Shown: positions 17,941 through 28,208 of the stretch, one piece after another | Numbering within the stretch: position 1 is the stretch's first letter | Layout: every line of letters starts with the position of its first letter | NCBI RefSeq assembly: GCF_020297485.1 | Contig: NZ_JAIWZC010000001.1 | Location: forward strand, 868,001-932,000 | DNA from: Enterocloster clostridioformis | GTDB lineage: Bacteria; Bacillota; Clostridia; Lachnospirales; Lachnospiraceae | DNA length: 64,000 nt | Direction: 5' to 3' | Program-made: the position numbers and the translations under genes | The notes under the pieces: generated by a model | Databases searched by the model: none | Seen by the model: only the letters and a program-made list of their open reading frames with translations | Told to the model about the DNA's origin: nothing

Positions 17941-18078
17941 GCACATTTTGTGGTGTATGTCAACTGTTTTTATGAAAAAAGGGAAAAATATGGTTAGACA
18001 CCCTTCATTAAGAATCTAACCATAATATTGCAAAGCGTTAACTAAATGACATTGACCTGTGAACTGTAACGAGGTAAA

Positions 18079-18335
18079 GGAAGAGGGCCATCCTGCACAG
18101 GATACAAACACCAGTATTCGTGGTGCATCTATCGGAAAACCGGCGGCTCCTGTATCAGTATTCGTGATATAATGCCGGAGGATGAGGCCGTGAAATGCGT
18201 TTTGGTCATCCGCAAAACAAAGAAGCGCGGGTGGCGTAGCGGCGCGTGCGAAAGGCGCTGATAACCTGATATGGCCGCCACCGCCCTGCTGGGCGCCCAT
18301 GCTGCCTCAATGCGTGGGCCGTTTCCAGCACCGCT
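18079..18335. other. Gene-free junction between mobile relics and the orotate operon
   Basis: GC-richer stretch that continues the sequence interrupted by the IS. A rightward frame reads CIYRKTGGSCISIRDIMPED and KCVLVIRKTKKRGW, perhaps a scrap of a mobile-element gene, but I cannot name it. I see no terminator for the operon that ends at 18336. Confidence 0.4.
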
Positions 18336-19526
18336 CTATAAAGAAATTGTCAATAGCGCAGACCTTGCTATTCCTTCCCTCTTCGCTGTTTCCGCCACGG
18401 CCCTGGCCACCACATCTGCCACCTGCCTGTTAAGGGGCGAGGGAATGATATAATCAGCTCTCAACTCTTCCTCCGGTATCATTTTTGCGATTGCATAAGC
18501 AGCCTCACGCTTCATCGCCTCTGTAATCTCCCTTGCTCTGACAGACAGCGCGCCTTTGAAAATTCCCGGAAATACAAGCACATTGTTAATCTGGTTCGGA
18601 AAATCCGAGCGACCGGTGCCTACCACTGCCGCGCCTCCCTTTAGCGCCTCCTCCGGCATGATTTCCGGCACAGGATTAGCCATAGCAAAGACGATTCCCT
18701 TATTCATAGTACCTACCATTTCCTTTGTTACCAGGCCGGGTCGCGAAACGCCTACAAATGCATCCGCCCCTTTCATTGCATCTGCCAGGCTTCCATGCTC
18801 CTTATTCCTGTTGCTTACATGAGAAATCTCCTCCTGCCCCGGATTCAGTCCCGCATCCCCCTCGCAGATAATCCCGTTGATATCGCACATGATGATATTG
18901 CCGAATCCCATACTGATTAACAGCTTTCCAATCGCAATGCCTGCTGCGCCGGCTCCATTAACCACAATCCGCATCTGCCCCATTTCCTTCCCGGTTATTT
19001 TCAGGGCATTCAGCATAGCAGCGGCAGCCACAATGGCTGTTCCATGCTGATCATCATGGAACACCGGAATATCACACAATTCCTTTAACCGCTTTTCTAC
19101 TTCAAAGCATCTGGGCGCGGCTATATCTTCAAGATTGATTCCGCCAAAGCTCTGTGAAATCAGATAAATGGTCTGCACAATGGTATCTACATCCTTTGAA
19201 TTAATACAGATGGGAAATGCATCTACATCAGCAAACTCCTTAAACAGAGCGCATTTTCCCTCCATCACCGGCATGCCTGCCGCCGGACCGATATCTCCCA
19301 GTCCCAGGACTGCGCTTCCATCTGTAATGACAGCTACCAGGTTATTTCTTCTGGTAAGCTCAAAGGACTTATTATAGTCTGCGGCAATCTCCCGGCACGG
19401 TTGTGCAACTCCCGGTGTGTATAACAGGGATAAGTCTTCCTTTGTCTCTATCTTTTTCCGGGATATCACCTCGATCTTGCCCTGAAGCTTATAGTGAAGA
19501 TTCAATGATTCCTGATTAATGTCCAT
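18336..19526 (-). CDS. Malic enzyme (malate -> pyruvate + CO2)
   Basis: NAD(P)-dependent malic enzyme of about 396 residues. The N-terminal domain shows [14 protein letters not shown] and [17 protein letters not shown]; the substrate/metal region is [20 protein letters not shown]; the nucleotide-binding domain is [16 protein letters not shown]. The ATG at 19526 ([13 protein letters not shown]) has GGGAG 6 bases upstream; the longer in-frame start at 19574 lacks a good site. It is the last gene of the operon, 51 bases after fumarase, and in this context turns malate from orotate breakdown into pyruvate. Confidence 0.9.
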   Translation of the reverse strand: MDINQESLNLHYKLQGKIEVISRKKIETKEDLSLLYTPGVAQPCREIAADYNKSFELTRRNNLVAVITDGSAVLGLGDIGPAAGMPVMEGKCALFKEFADVDAFPICINSKDVDTIVQTIYLISQSFGGINLEDIAAPRCFEVEKRLKELCDIPVFHDDQHGTAIVAAAAMLNALKITGKEMGQMRIVVNGAGAAGIAIGKLLISMGFGNIIMCDINGIICEGDAGLNPGQEEISHVSNRNKEHGSLADAMKGADAFVGVSRPGLVTKEMVGTMNKGIVFAMANPVPEIMPEEALKGGAAVVGTGRSDFPNQINNVLVFPGIFKGALSVRAREITEAMKREAAYAIAKMIPEEELRADYIIPSPLNRQVADVVARAVAETAKREGIARSALLTISL

Positions 19527-19577
19527 CTTTTTCTCCCTTCTGGTATGTCGTATTCCTCCACATGGTATAATCATCTG

Positions 19578-20951
19578 CTATTGTGATGAAACCATCTGCT
19601 CCGGATGAAATACCCTGTCAAACTCCTCCCCTGTCAGAAAGCCCAGGGAAATACATGCTTCCTTTAAAGAAATATCCTCTTTATAAGCCTTCTTAGCTGT
19701 CTGCGCCGCGTGATCATAGCCTATATAGGGGGCTAATGCTGTCACCAGCATAAGGGAACGGTTAAGGTTCTCATTCATTTTCCTGCGGTTTGCCTTGATT
19801 CCTCTGGCACAATGCAGCTCAAAGGAACGCAGGGAATCAGACAGCAGACGCACGGACTGTAAAAAATTATAAATGATTACAGGCATGAATACATTCAGTT
19901 CAAAATTTCCCTGGGAGGCCGCAAAACCGATGGCGCAGTCATTGCCCATGACCTGCACTGCTACCATAGTAACGGACTCACATTGGGTGGGATTTACCTT
20001 ACCAGGCATAATGGAACTGCCTGGCTCATTTTCAGGTATCTGAATCTCCCCCAGTCCGCACCGTGGCCCGCTGGACAGCCAGCGCACATCATTGGCAATT
20101 TTCATCATATTGGCCGCCAGGGCCTTTAACGCGCCGTGGGCAAATACGGTCGCGTCCTTGCTGGTCAGGGAATGGAACTTATTATCCGCAGTCCTAAAAT
20201 CAATTCCGGTCAGCTCAGACACTGCCGCTGCCGCCGCCGTGTCAAATCCTTTAGGGGCATTTAAGCCAGTCCCTACGGCTGTGCCTCCTAAGGCAAGCTC
20301 CTTTAATCCTGTCAGAGAAGAAACCACCATTTCTCTGTTTTTTTCCAGCATGCTCCTCCAGCCGCTTATCTCCTGTGAGAACTGTATGGGAGTCGCATCC
20401 TGCAGATGGGTCCTCCCACTCTTTATAATCCCTTCATTTTCCTTCTCCAGACGCAGGAAAGTCCTGATAAGCTGATCGATGGAGGGCAGCAGCTTTTCCT
20501 GAACCTCCATTACCGCCGCTATATGCATAGCTGTTGGAAATGTGTCATTGGAGCTCTGGGACATGTTTACATGATCGTTGGGATGTAAAAGCTTCTCACC
20601 TGCAATCTCATTGCCCCGGTTAGCAATCACCTCATTCACATTCATGTTGGATTGGGTGCCGCTTCCTGTCTGCCAGACAGACAGAGGGAAATGATCGTCC
20701 AGTTTCCCGGACAGAATCTCGTCACATACCTGGCTGATCGATTTCAGGCGCTGTTCATCCAGTTTTCCCAGCCGGTTATTGGCAACAGCCGCGGATTTTT
20801 TAAGAATTGCGAATGCCCGTATGACCTCCATTGGGATTTTTTCAATACCTATCTTAAAATTCTGGAAGCTTCGCTGTGTCTGAGCGCCCCAGTACCGGTC
20901 GGACGGAACTTCAATCTCTCCCATGGAATCATGCTCCAGCCTGTAATCCAT
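19578..20951 (-). CDS. fumC: Fumarate hydratase class II
   Basis: Aspartase/fumarase superfamily enzyme of 457 residues. It shows the fumarase-type [56 protein letters not shown] and the signature [15 protein letters not shown]. Compared with the neighbouring aspartase, GSGTQSNMN (rather than [10 protein letters not shown]) supports fumarase. It would hydrate fumarate to malate. The start lies one base after the stop of the aspartase gene, so both are co-translated. Confidence 0.9.
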   Translation of the reverse strand: MDYRLEHDSMGEIEVPSDRYWGAQTQRSFQNFKIGIEKIPMEVIRAFAILKKSAAVANNRLGKLDEQRLKSISQVCDEILSGKLDDHFPLSVWQTGSGTQSNMNVNEVIANRGNEIAGEKLLHPNDHVNMSQSSNDTFPTAMHIAAVMEVQEKLLPSIDQLIRTFLRLEKENEGIIKSGRTHLQDATPIQFSQEISGWRSMLEKNREMVVSSLTGLKELALGGTAVGTGLNAPKGFDTAAAAAVSELTGIDFRTADNKFHSLTSKDATVFAHGALKALAANMMKIANDVRWLSSGPRCGLGEIQIPENEPGSSIMPGKVNPTQCESVTMVAVQVMGNDCAIGFAASQGNFELNVFMPVIIYNFLQSVRLLSDSLRSFELHCARGIKANRRKMNENLNRSLMLVTALAPYIGYDHAAQTAKKAYKEDISLKEACISLGFLTGEEFDRVFHPEQMVSSQ

Positions 20952-20952
20952 C

Positions 20953-22389
20953 TTAAAGCCCTCCCATCTTATTCATCGCTTCAATCCCTGAAATTCCCGG
21001 TTCCGTCATGGAAACAGGGTTCAGTATAATGTCCAGCTGCTCCTTTGTCAGAAGCTTGTCCCTGATTACCAGTTCCCTTACGGACTTGCCTGTCCGAATG
21101 GCCTCCTTTGCCACATTGGCAGCCTTTTCATAACCCACATAAGGACAGATTGCCGTGATGATTCCCACACTGTTTTCCACCATATCTTTGCAATGCTGTT
21201 CATTTGCCGTAATTCCGGAGATACAGTTGTCAACCAGCGTATGTACCGCACAGGCAATGGTCTCAACCGACTGGAACAATTTATAAAAAATGATCGGTTC
21301 AAATGCGTTCAGCTCCAGCTGCCCCGCCTCTGCTGCCATGGCTACGGTCATGTCATTGCCAATGACATGGAACGCTACCTGGTTCACCACCTCCGGAATG
21401 ACCGGATTGACCTTCCCTGGCATAATGGAGGAGCCGTTCTGCTTTGCAGGCAGGTTAATTTCTCCCAGCCCGGTTCTGGGGCCTGACGACATAAGCCTTA
21501 AATCATTGCACATCTTAGATAAATTCACCGCGCAAGACTTGGCGATTCCTGAACAGGCTACATAACCGTCCAGATTCTGGGTTGCGTCAATTAAGTCATA
21601 TGCCTGAATCAGCTCCAAACCGGAAATCAAAGAAATATTCTTAACAACCCGCTGTAAATACTTTACATCCGCATTTAATCCGGTCCCAATGGCAGTCCCG
21701 CCCAGATTCAGATGCCTCATCTCCTCCTTGGCCCTGTCAAAGCGGTTAATATCCCTGCGTATGGCTGTAGCATAGGCATGGAACTCCTGTCCCAGCCGGA
21801 TGGGAACCGCATCCTGGAGCTGAGTCCGTCCCATCTTAATGACATGGTTAAATTCTTCCGACTTCTCCATCAGCGCATGGTACAGCCGTTCCAGCTCTGC
21901 CTGAGCCTTGTAAAGCAGCTTCAGTGTGGTAAGCTTTCCACAGGAGGGGAACACATCATTGGTGGACTGCCCATAATTTACATGATCATTTGGATTCACC
22001 ACGGAATAATCGCCCTTTTCCCCTCCCAGAATTTCGATAGCCCGGTTGGCAATCACCTCATTGGCATTCATATTGAGGGAAGTTCCAGCGCCGCCCTGGA
22101 TGGGGTCAACAATAAACTCATCATGCAGCTTGCCCGACATGATTTCATCACATGCCTGCACAATGGCGTCAGCACGCTTTTTGTCCAGTCTCCCCACCTC
22201 AAAATTAGTGATGGCCGCCGCCTTTTTGATTTGGGCAAAGCTATTGATAAACTCCGGATGCATCTTCAGACCGGTGATGAAAAAATTCTCTGCAGCGCGA
22301 AGGGTCTGCACCCCATAATACGCGTCCTTTGGTATCTGCTTTTCACCAATAGAATCATGTTCGATACGATACTCTGTCTCTTTTGACAT
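20953..22389 (-). CDS. aspA: Aspartate ammonia-lyase
   Basis: Aspartase of about 478 residues, converting L-aspartate to fumarate and ammonia. Key segments are [77 protein letters not shown] and the signature [15 protein letters not shown]. The GGAGTS form of the loop is typical of aspartase rather than fumarase. The ATG at 22389 has GGGAGG upstream. It follows the dihydroorotate dehydrogenase gene by 17 bases. Confidence 0.92.
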   Translation of the reverse strand: MSKETEYRIEHDSIGEKQIPKDAYYGVQTLRAAENFFITGLKMHPEFINSFAQIKKAAAITNFEVGRLDKKRADAIVQACDEIMSGKLHDEFIVDPIQGGAGTSLNMNANEVIANRAIEILGGEKGDYSVVNPNDHVNYGQSTNDVFPSCGKLTTLKLLYKAQAELERLYHALMEKSEEFNHVIKMGRTQLQDAVPIRLGQEFHAYATAIRRDINRFDRAKEEMRHLNLGGTAIGTGLNADVKYLQRVVKNISLISGLELIQAYDLIDATQNLDGYVACSGIAKSCAVNLSKMCNDLRLMSSGPRTGLGEINLPAKQNGSSIMPGKVNPVIPEVVNQVAFHVIGNDMTVAMAAEAGQLELNAFEPIIFYKLFQSVETIACAVHTLVDNCISGITANEQHCKDMVENSVGIITAICPYVGYEKAANVAKEAIRTGKSVRELVIRDKLLTKEQLDIILNPVSMTEPGISGIEAMNKMGGL

Positions 22390-22406
22390 TTTGTTCTCCC
22401 TCCCTG

Positions 22407-23312
22407 TCACAGAATCCCTCTGATTTCTGAAATATTGGAAATACGATTCTTTTCAAGATAATCTTCCATTCCATCTATGATATCCATGGATATGGATGGA
22501 TTCATGAAAGAAGCTGCCCCTACCTGAAGTGTTGTCGCTCCCGCCATAATAAATTCGATTGCATCCTGCCATGTTGCAATACCACCGATTCCCATAACCG
22601 GAATCTTAACAGCATGTGCAACCTGGTGTACCATGCGCAGGGCGATAGGCTTGATTGCAGGACCGGAAAGCCCGGCATACACATTGTCAAACACAGGCTT
22701 GCCCCGTTTGATATCAATCGCCATCGCAAGAAACGTGTTGGTAAGAGATACGCCGTCCGCGCCCTCTTCCTCACAGGCCCTGGCCAGTGCCACGATATCC
22801 TCTGCGTTAGGTGAAAGCTTGATTACAAGCTTATGTTTACATACCTTCCGGATTTCCCGGACCACCTGGCGGGCAAGCTCTGTCTTCACCCCAAAATTCA
22901 TCCCTCCGGCCTTTACATTAGGACAGGAGATATTCAGTTCGAGAAGATCCAACTCACATCCGTTCAGCAGTTCCACTGCCTCTAAGTAGTCTTCCATAGA
23001 ATGTCCCCCAAGGTTTACTATGTTAACTAAATCAAGTGCGTTCATCCGCTTGGCATCACATTCGATGAAATGTTTTACTCCCGGATTTTCAAGCCCTACG
23101 CTGTTCATTACACCACTTGGCGTCTCCCAGACACGGATCCCATCGTTGCCGCCTCTCGGATGTAATGTCAGCCCTTTGGAACAGAGTCCTCCCAATCTCT
23201 GAATATCAAAATATTCACTCATCTCTTTTCCGAATCCACAGGTGCCGGATGCCAGCGCAACCGGATTCTTAAAATGCACGCCTGCATAGTTCACTTCTAA
23301 TCTCTTACTCAT
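22407..23312 (-). CDS. pyrD: Dihydroorotate dehydrogenase B, catalytic subunit
   Basis: Class 1B FMN enzyme of 301 residues that interconverts dihydroorotate and orotate. Visible are [20 protein letters not shown], the active-site loop [18 protein letters not shown] with the catalytic cysteine typical of class 1, and the FMN phosphate region [20 protein letters not shown]. The ATG at 23312 ([14 protein letters not shown]) has GAGG upstream and overlaps pyrK by 8 bases. Paired with PyrK it would be NAD-linked, able to reduce orotate to dihydroorotate, the first step of orotate fermentation. Confidence 0.92.
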   Translation of the reverse strand: MSKRLEVNYAGVHFKNPVALASGTCGFGKEMSEYFDIQRLGGLCSKGLTLHPRGGNDGIRVWETPSGVMNSVGLENPGVKHFIECDAKRMNALDLVNIVNLGGHSMEDYLEAVELLNGCELDLLELNISCPNVKAGGMNFGVKTELARQVVREIRKVCKHKLVIKLSPNAEDIVALARACEEEGADGVSLTNTFLAMAIDIKRGKPVFDNVYAGLSGPAIKPIALRMVHQVAHAVKIPVMGIGGIATWQDAIEFIMAGATTLQVGAASFMNPSISMDIIDGMEDYLEKNRISNISEIRGIL

Positions 23313-24018
23313 TTCCAAACACCTCACTTCCCAACATGACCGGACCATCTTTGCACGCTCTCTTATTACCGGCGGAAGTCTTGCAAGTACACACCAGACA
23401 TGCTCCAATTCCACAGGCCATACGGTTTTCCATGGATACATAAACCGGCGCCTGAACCCCAAGGGATTTGCATTTCTTACACAGAACCTTCATCATAATT
23501 TCCGGTCCGCAGGTCATGATGCAGTCATATTTCAGAGGGTCAATATCATCCGTGACAAATCCTCCTATATTTACAGTAACCTTATCCGCCACCTTCTCAT
23601 AGAGGTCAACCAGAAGAGCCTCATCACTGAATCCAAGATAGATATCCACGATTGTATCGGGATTTAACTCTTTCAGTTTCTTTGCAGTAAGATACAGTGG
23701 TGCAATTCCCACGCCGCCGCCTACAAGGGCAACCGTTCCTTTTGCTTCCGGAAATCCGTTTCCATGAGGCCCATCCAGAGTAATTTCATCACCAGGCTTA
23801 AGCGTTGCAAAAATCTCCGTGCCTTTTCCCACTACCTTATAGAGGAAGCTGACAGTCTGTCCATCCGCATCGAACACGCTGATTGGTCTGGAGAGCAGCG
23901 GATATTCTCCCCATGCCCGGAGCATATAGAACTGCCCCATGGCAGCCGTATTTTCAGCCTTTACTTTCATCAAATAAAAATCCTTTGAAATCCTTTCATT
24001 ATGTAAAATCTCCGACAT
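23305..24018 (-). CDS. pyrK: Dihydroorotate dehydrogenase B, electron transfer subunit
   Basis: FAD and 2Fe-2S protein of about 237 residues in the ferredoxin reductase family. The FAD-binding site is [14 protein letters not shown], the NAD-binding region is [20 protein letters not shown], and the iron-sulfur cysteines are in [20 protein letters not shown]. It moves electrons between NAD(H) and PyrD. The ATG at 24018 has AAGGAGG upstream; the gene lies 10 bases after the symporter gene and overlaps pyrD. Confidence 0.92.
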   Translation of the reverse strand: MSEILHNERISKDFYLMKVKAENTAAMGQFYMLRAWGEYPLLSRPISVFDADGQTVSFLYKVVGKGTEIFATLKPGDEITLDGPHGNGFPEAKGTVALVGGGVGIAPLYLTAKKLKELNPDTIVDIYLGFSDEALLVDLYEKVADKVTVNIGGFVTDDIDPLKYDCIMTCGPEIMMKVLCKKCKSLGVQAPVYVSMENRMACGIGACLVCTCKTSAGNKRACKDGPVMLGSEVFGNE

Positions 24019-24028
24019 CTTGTCCTCC

Positions 24029-25477
24029 TTATTCAACGCAAAGTTTTCTTTGCCTCGTCATTAGTGAAACTAAAACCGTCAGCAGGATATTGGTGAAAAA
24101 TCCCCACATGAATCCCGGCCATCCAAGAGGCGCTACATTCATGATTCTTGTTCCGAACAGAATTGCGATTCCAGCCGTCATACCACAGGCAGCTCCTGTT
24201 TTTGTACAGCCTTTCCAGTACATACCAAGCAGGAATGCCGGCGCCAGCTGAGCCAATCCTGTATACGCTACGTCCTGAACAATCTGAACCAGGGTCTCCG
24301 GCGGGTTAAGCGCCATAATTCCACAGATTGCCGCAATGGTGAATACAATCGTTCTGGATAAAATCATATTTTTCTTTTCTGATATCCTGCCCTTTCCGTT
24401 AATCAGAATCAAATCCTGGGAAACAATCTGGGAAGATACCAGCAGCATGGCATTGATGGTGGAAATACCGGCTGCTATGGCCGCTGCCATAACCAGGGCT
24501 GCAATAAACCATTTGGATCGGGTAGTCATAAGCAGAGGCAGAACATTATCAGCCGCCCCCACCTGTTGGGGCTGTAACAGCAAATGTCCTGCAAGGCCGA
24601 TGAACAGAGTGGCAAAGCCATAAATCAGTATCTGGGATACCGGAATACTGATGGCTGATTTTGCCAAAGCGTCTTCATCCTTTGCCATCAAAGATTTCAT
24701 CCATATATGAGGGCAGAACCAGATTCCAAAAGGCAGTACAATAAACTGCATAATCCAGTATTTATCCGTATATGTTCCCTGTGGCCCCGGCCTTGAAAGC
24801 AATTCCGGCATCTTGTCAATGATCTGGGTGAATAGAGCCTGTATACCTCCCACAGGCGCAATGGCAATCCATGCAGCTACTACAATTCCCACCAGGAGGA
24901 TCACTGCCTGCACGGCATCCAGCAATACCACACCACCAGCTCCTCCAATCAGTACATATAGCAGAGAAAAGACTACCGATATCAGAATAGCCGCCGGGTA
25001 GGAAATCGCATCCCCGCTCACTATATTCATTGCTCTGGCATTTCCCACATATTGCATAGCTAAAAACACCATGGTCATAAGAACGGAGATGCAGGATGCC
25101 AGCACCTTTAAATACTTACTGTCAAACCGGTCCTGTAGATAATCTCCCAGAGACATGTAGCCATTTTTGTTTGCCAGTTTACGAATCTTGTTTCCAAAAT
25201 AAACTACCATGAGGGCAACCCATACCTGACTTAAAACAATGGAAATATAAGATATTCCATGTGTATAGTACATTCCCGGCGCTCCTAAAAAAGCGAATGT
25301 GCTCTGCATGGCCGCAATCATGGTCAGTGGAAGAAGCACGGAGCTGACGCCGCGGTTAGCAAGAAAGAACCCCTCCGCATTCTTCTGTTTTTTCTTTCTG
25401 CCATTTAAGACGGTAATAGCCAGCATGAAACACAGATAAGCCAGTATGATTCCAAGACTGATTTGTCCTGTATTCAT
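24029..25477 (-). CDS. Sodium:solute symporter (PanF-like SSS family), candidate orotate transporter
   Basis: Membrane protein of 482 residues with about 13 hydrophobic segments. SSS-family hallmarks include GFFLANRGVSSVLLPLTMIA, YMSLGDYLQDRFDSKYLK and GGAGGVVLLDAVQAVILLVG. Its start overlaps the small YhdT-like gene by 4 bases, and it is embedded between dihydroorotase and PyrK. The family imports organic anions, vitamins or nucleobases with Na+. Uptake of orotate (or dihydroorotate) is inferred purely from the operon. Confidence 0.85.
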   Translation of the reverse strand: MNTGQISLGIILAYLCFMLAITVLNGRKKKQKNAEGFFLANRGVSSVLLPLTMIAAMQSTFAFLGAPGMYYTHGISYISIVLSQVWVALMVVYFGNKIRKLANKNGYMSLGDYLQDRFDSKYLKVLASCISVLMTMVFLAMQYVGNARAMNIVSGDAISYPAAILISVVFSLLYVLIGGAGGVVLLDAVQAVILLVGIVVAAWIAIAPVGGIQALFTQIIDKMPELLSRPGPQGTYTDKYWIMQFIVLPFGIWFCPHIWMKSLMAKDEDALAKSAISIPVSQILIYGFATLFIGLAGHLLLQPQQVGAADNVLPLLMTTRSKWFIAALVMAAAIAAGISTINAMLLVSSQIVSQDLILINGKGRISEKKNMILSRTIVFTIAAICGIMALNPPETLVQIVQDVAYTGLAQLAPAFLLGMYWKGCTKTGAACGMTAGIAILFGTRIMNVAPLGWPGFMWGFFTNILLTVLVSLMTRQRKLCVE

Positions 25478-25692
25478 TCTTCCTCTTCCCCCTTCCTTTT
25501 ATTGGAATCTACAAAGCATTTACAAACCCATAAAACAAACAGCAGGTTCACAACCATTAATATCCACCAGTATGCCAGTGATGAAGGCAGCCACCCAAAT
25601 AAGTATACCGGCGCCCCCTTTGTAAAGGGGAATGGTATCACACACAAAAGATACAGTACCGCAAAGATACCTCCAATTAATTTATGGTTCAT
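25474..25692 (-). CDS. YhdT-like (DUF997) small membrane protein
   Basis: Protein of 72 residues with two membrane segments (IGGIFAVLYLLCVIPFPF and YWWILMVVNLLFVLWVC) and a charged tail. Small DUF997/YhdT proteins accompany PanF-type symporters and are thought to be accessory subunits. The ATG at 25692 has GGAGG 6 bases upstream, within the end of pyrC, and the stop overlaps the symporter start by 4 bases. Confidence 0.8.
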   Translation of the reverse strand: MNHKLIGGIFAVLYLLCVIPFPFTKGAPVYLFGWLPSSLAYWWILMVVNLLFVLWVCKCFVDSNKRKGEEEE

Positions 25693-26968
25693 GGTTTTCC
25701 TCCTCATCCATATACACCACCTGTCCGCTGCATATGGTATATTTTATCTTTCCAACCAGCTCAGCTCCAATAAATGGGGAATTTTCTGATTTTGAATGAA
25801 ACCGTTCTGCCACCCATTTTTCCCGTTCATCAAACACAATTAAGTCTGCCCTGGCTCCAACTTTTAAGCTTCCACCGTCCAGCTGGTACAGCTCTGCTGG
25901 TTTCACCGTCATCTTCTCCAGCAGATGCGGCAGAGTCATATGACCTTTCCTGACAAGATAGGTAATCCCCAAAGCCAATGCAGTTTCAAGTCCAATCATA
26001 CCGCTGGGCGCTTCCTCAATCCCCTTCGCCTTTTCCTCTCTGCTGTGAGGCGCATGATCCGTGGCAATCATATCAATCACATCGTCCTTTAAGCCTTGAA
26101 TCAAGGCGTATCGATCCTCCTCGGTTCTCAAAGGCGGGTTCACCTTTGCCAGGGTTCCTTTTTCCAGAACAGCCTCTTCGTTAAGAGAAAAATGCTGCGG
26201 GGTCACTTCCGCATATACCCTTGCTCCCAGTCCTTTCATCATCCGAATCAGCTCTACAGATACCTTGCTGCTTATGTGCTGAATATTGATGATAGCCCCT
26301 GTCTTAAGGGCCAGAAGACAGTCCCTCGCAATCAATGTCTCCTCAGCCAGGGAGGAAGCTCCCTCAACTCCCATCGCCTGCGCAATCTTCCCTGCGTTAA
26401 TGCCGGGGCTTCCCACCAGATCCGGGTCCTCTTCATGGAAGCTTAAAGGCACTCCAAGCTGTTTCGACTTCCTCATGGCCTCCAGAACCAGCTGTACATT
26501 TTTGATTGGTATTCCATCATCCGTAAAGCCCACTGCTCCAGCCTGCTTAAGCGCTTCCATATCTGTCAGTCTCTGGCTTTTTAGCCCCACTGTTACCGCC
26601 GCCGCATTGAGCACCCGGATTGGCAGGGATGCCGCTCTCTTTCTTAAATCCCAAAGGACCTCTTTGCAGTCAACCACCGGATTGGTATTCGCCATACAGA
26701 CTACGGTAGTATATCCTCCCGCTGCCGCAGCACGGGCTCCGCTTTCCAGGTCTTCTTTATAGGTAAAACCCGGATCGCGGAAATGAACATGGGCATCAAT
26801 CAGTCCTGGAGCAACAACCTTTCCTCTTGCGTCAATCACAGTGTCATAATCATCACTCTTCTGGAATTTTCCCATGCCCGCAATGATCCCGTCACGGATA
26901 ATAATATCCAGAGGCTCATCCATACCTGATTTCGGATCAATTACACGGCCGTCTTTTATCAGAATCAT
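25682..26968 (-). CDS. pyrC: Dihydroorotase
   Basis: Class I (long) dihydroorotase of 428 residues. The metal-binding HVHFRDPG starts at His60, followed by YKEDLESGARAAAAGGYTTV and the substrate-binding MANTNPVVD. VGFTDDGIPIKNVQL and IATDHAPHSREEK supply the remaining active-site residues. MANTNP and the DHAPH form favour dihydroorotase over allantoinase or hydantoinase. In this operon it would open dihydroorotate to N-carbamoyl-L-aspartate. It overlaps the upstream hydrolase gene by 4 bases. Confidence 0.9.
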   Translation of the reverse strand: MILIKDGRVIDPKSGMDEPLDIIIRDGIIAGMGKFQKSDDYDTVIDARGKVVAPGLIDAHVHFRDPGFTYKEDLESGARAAAAGGYTTVVCMANTNPVVDCKEVLWDLRKRAASLPIRVLNAAAVTVGLKSQRLTDMEALKQAGAVGFTDDGIPIKNVQLVLEAMRKSKQLGVPLSFHEEDPDLVGSPGINAGKIAQAMGVEGASSLAEETLIARDCLLALKTGAIINIQHISSKVSVELIRMMKGLGARVYAEVTPQHFSLNEEAVLEKGTLAKVNPPLRTEEDRYALIQGLKDDVIDMIATDHAPHSREEKAKGIEEAPSGMIGLETALALGITYLVRKGHMTLPHLLEKMTVKPAELYQLDGGSLKVGARADLIVFDEREKWVAERFHSKSENSPFIGAELVGKIKYTICSGQVVYMDEEENHEP

Positions 26969-28179
26969 GCTGCTCCCCCTTTCAGGTATTCATAGATTAC
27001 CCTTGCCCCATCGCAAATATGAAAGATAGACGCAAATTCCGCCCGGTTATGAGATACCCCTTTCATACAGGGGATGAACACCATCCCGGTATCACAGATA
27101 CCCGCGAAAGACATGGCATCATGACCTGCCCCGCTTATAATCTTCCTGCTGCCGATTCCCAGCCGCCTGGCGGCCTGCTCCAAACCGGTCTGTACCTCAG
27201 AGCTCATATCAACAGGGGGAATGTCGCTGGTCTTTTCCTCCAGATATTCAATTCCACGTTTCTCACAAATTCGTCTCGCCACCTCCCGCATGCTTTTCTC
27301 GATTCGGTCAAGACTGGCGCTTTCAATTCCGCGTATATCAACCCCCAGCTCCACCTCGCCGGGAATTACGTTCAGCACGTTGGGATGATTATTCACCACT
27401 CCTACCGTAGCAACTGACTGGTATACTGCTTCCTTATTGCCGATCCGCTCTAATTCCAGTATGATTTCCGCGGCTGCGCACATTGCATCATTGCGCATAC
27501 ACATAGGTGTCGCACCGGAATGCTCTGCCATTCCCCTAAGATACATCTTAAACCGTCTCGGCCCGGCTATGGTCTGAACAATTCCAACGGTAGTCCCCGA
27601 TTCTTCCAGAACCTTCCCCTGCTCAATGTGCAGTTCCAGATATTGGCGTATCCCCGTGATTTTTGCCGGATGCAGGTTCAGCTTCCGTCTGCAAAAGATC
27701 GCTTCCAGCGTTTCCCCTTCTTTGGAAACCAGCCCCCCGATATCCTGCTTGTATATCTCCCTCGTGATAAGCCCGCTTCCTATGGTGCAGCAGCCAAAAT
27801 TACTGGACTCCTCACACCGGAACGCACCCACCCGGATCGGCACTTTCATTCCTTCTTCTTTGGCCCATTTCATAACCATAAGCCCTGCAATGATTCCCGC
27901 CACCCCGTCATACCTTCCGCCTTCAATTACGGAATCCAGATGTGAGCCAATCAAATAGTAATCCGAGTCCTGATTGTTCATCACATATGTATTCCCTGCC
28001 TCATCCTCTTCAACCTGGCACTGCAGTTCTCTCCCCAGCTTTGTGAGCACAGCATGCATCCTGTCTTCCTGCTCCGTATAGCCCAACCTTGTGACTCCGC
28101 CATTTTCCGTACTGCCTATATCATAGAAACTGTCAAACAGCTTTTCACAATATCGGATGTCAGCAATACAATGCTCCAT
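26965..28179 (-). CDS. M20-family N-carbamoyl-L-amino acid hydrolase, likely N-carbamoylaspartate hydrolase (ureidosuccinase)
   Basis: Zinc amidohydrolase of 404 residues in the hydantoinase/carbamoylase branch of M20. Metal ligands sit in GSHLDSVIEGGRYDGVAGI, the glutamate pair in RCEESSNFG, ELHIEQGKVLEESG, and the C-terminal GAGHDAMSFAG. Relatives hydrolyse N-carbamoyl amino acids, beta-ureidopropionate or allantoate. Here the adjacent dihydroorotase, PyrDK and aspartase make N-carbamoyl-L-aspartate the best substrate, giving aspartate, CO2 and ammonia. First gene of the operon, with GGGAGG 7 bases upstream of the ATG. Confidence 0.85.
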   Translation of the reverse strand: MEHCIADIRYCEKLFDSFYDIGSTENGGVTRLGYTEQEDRMHAVLTKLGRELQCQVEEDEAGNTYVMNNQDSDYYLIGSHLDSVIEGGRYDGVAGIIAGLMVMKWAKEEGMKVPIRVGAFRCEESSNFGCCTIGSGLITREIYKQDIGGLVSKEGETLEAIFCRRKLNLHPAKITGIRQYLELHIEQGKVLEESGTTVGIVQTIAGPRRFKMYLRGMAEHSGATPMCMRNDAMCAAAEIILELERIGNKEAVYQSVATVGVVNNHPNVLNVIPGEVELGVDIRGIESASLDRIEKSMREVARRICEKRGIEYLEEKTSDIPPVDMSSEVQTGLEQAARRLGIGSRKIISGAGHDAMSFAGICDTGMVFIPCMKGVSHNRAEFASIFHICDGARVIYEYLKGGAA

Positions 28180-28208
28180 TGAAACACCTCCCTCGCCTTG
28201 ATATATTC

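Larger units (their letters stand above)
16384..18070 (-). mobile_element. IS4-type insertion sequence with 34 bp perfect inverted repeats
   Basis: A 1687 bp element. The left end 16384-16417 (starts GTTACAGTTCACAGGTCAAT) is the exact reverse complement of 18037-18070. It is flanked by the 8 bp direct repeat GAGGTAAA. Its transposase gene is broken, so it can only move if a relative supplies transposase. Between the gene start and the right end lies a perfect 15 bp stem (17895-17909 with 17926-17940). Confidence 0.9.

Noticed and set aside
21712..22386. 224-residue plus-strand open frame inside the aspartase gene
   Set aside because: Antisense to strongly conserved aspartase motifs.
18336..28179. 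Reading the operon as allantoin/purine or hydantoin breakdown because of the M20 hydrolase and PucR neighbour
   Set aside because: The amidohydrolase has dihydroorotase-type motifs (HVHFRDPG, MANTNP), PyrD and PyrK are unmistakable, and no allantoin or purine enzymes are present.
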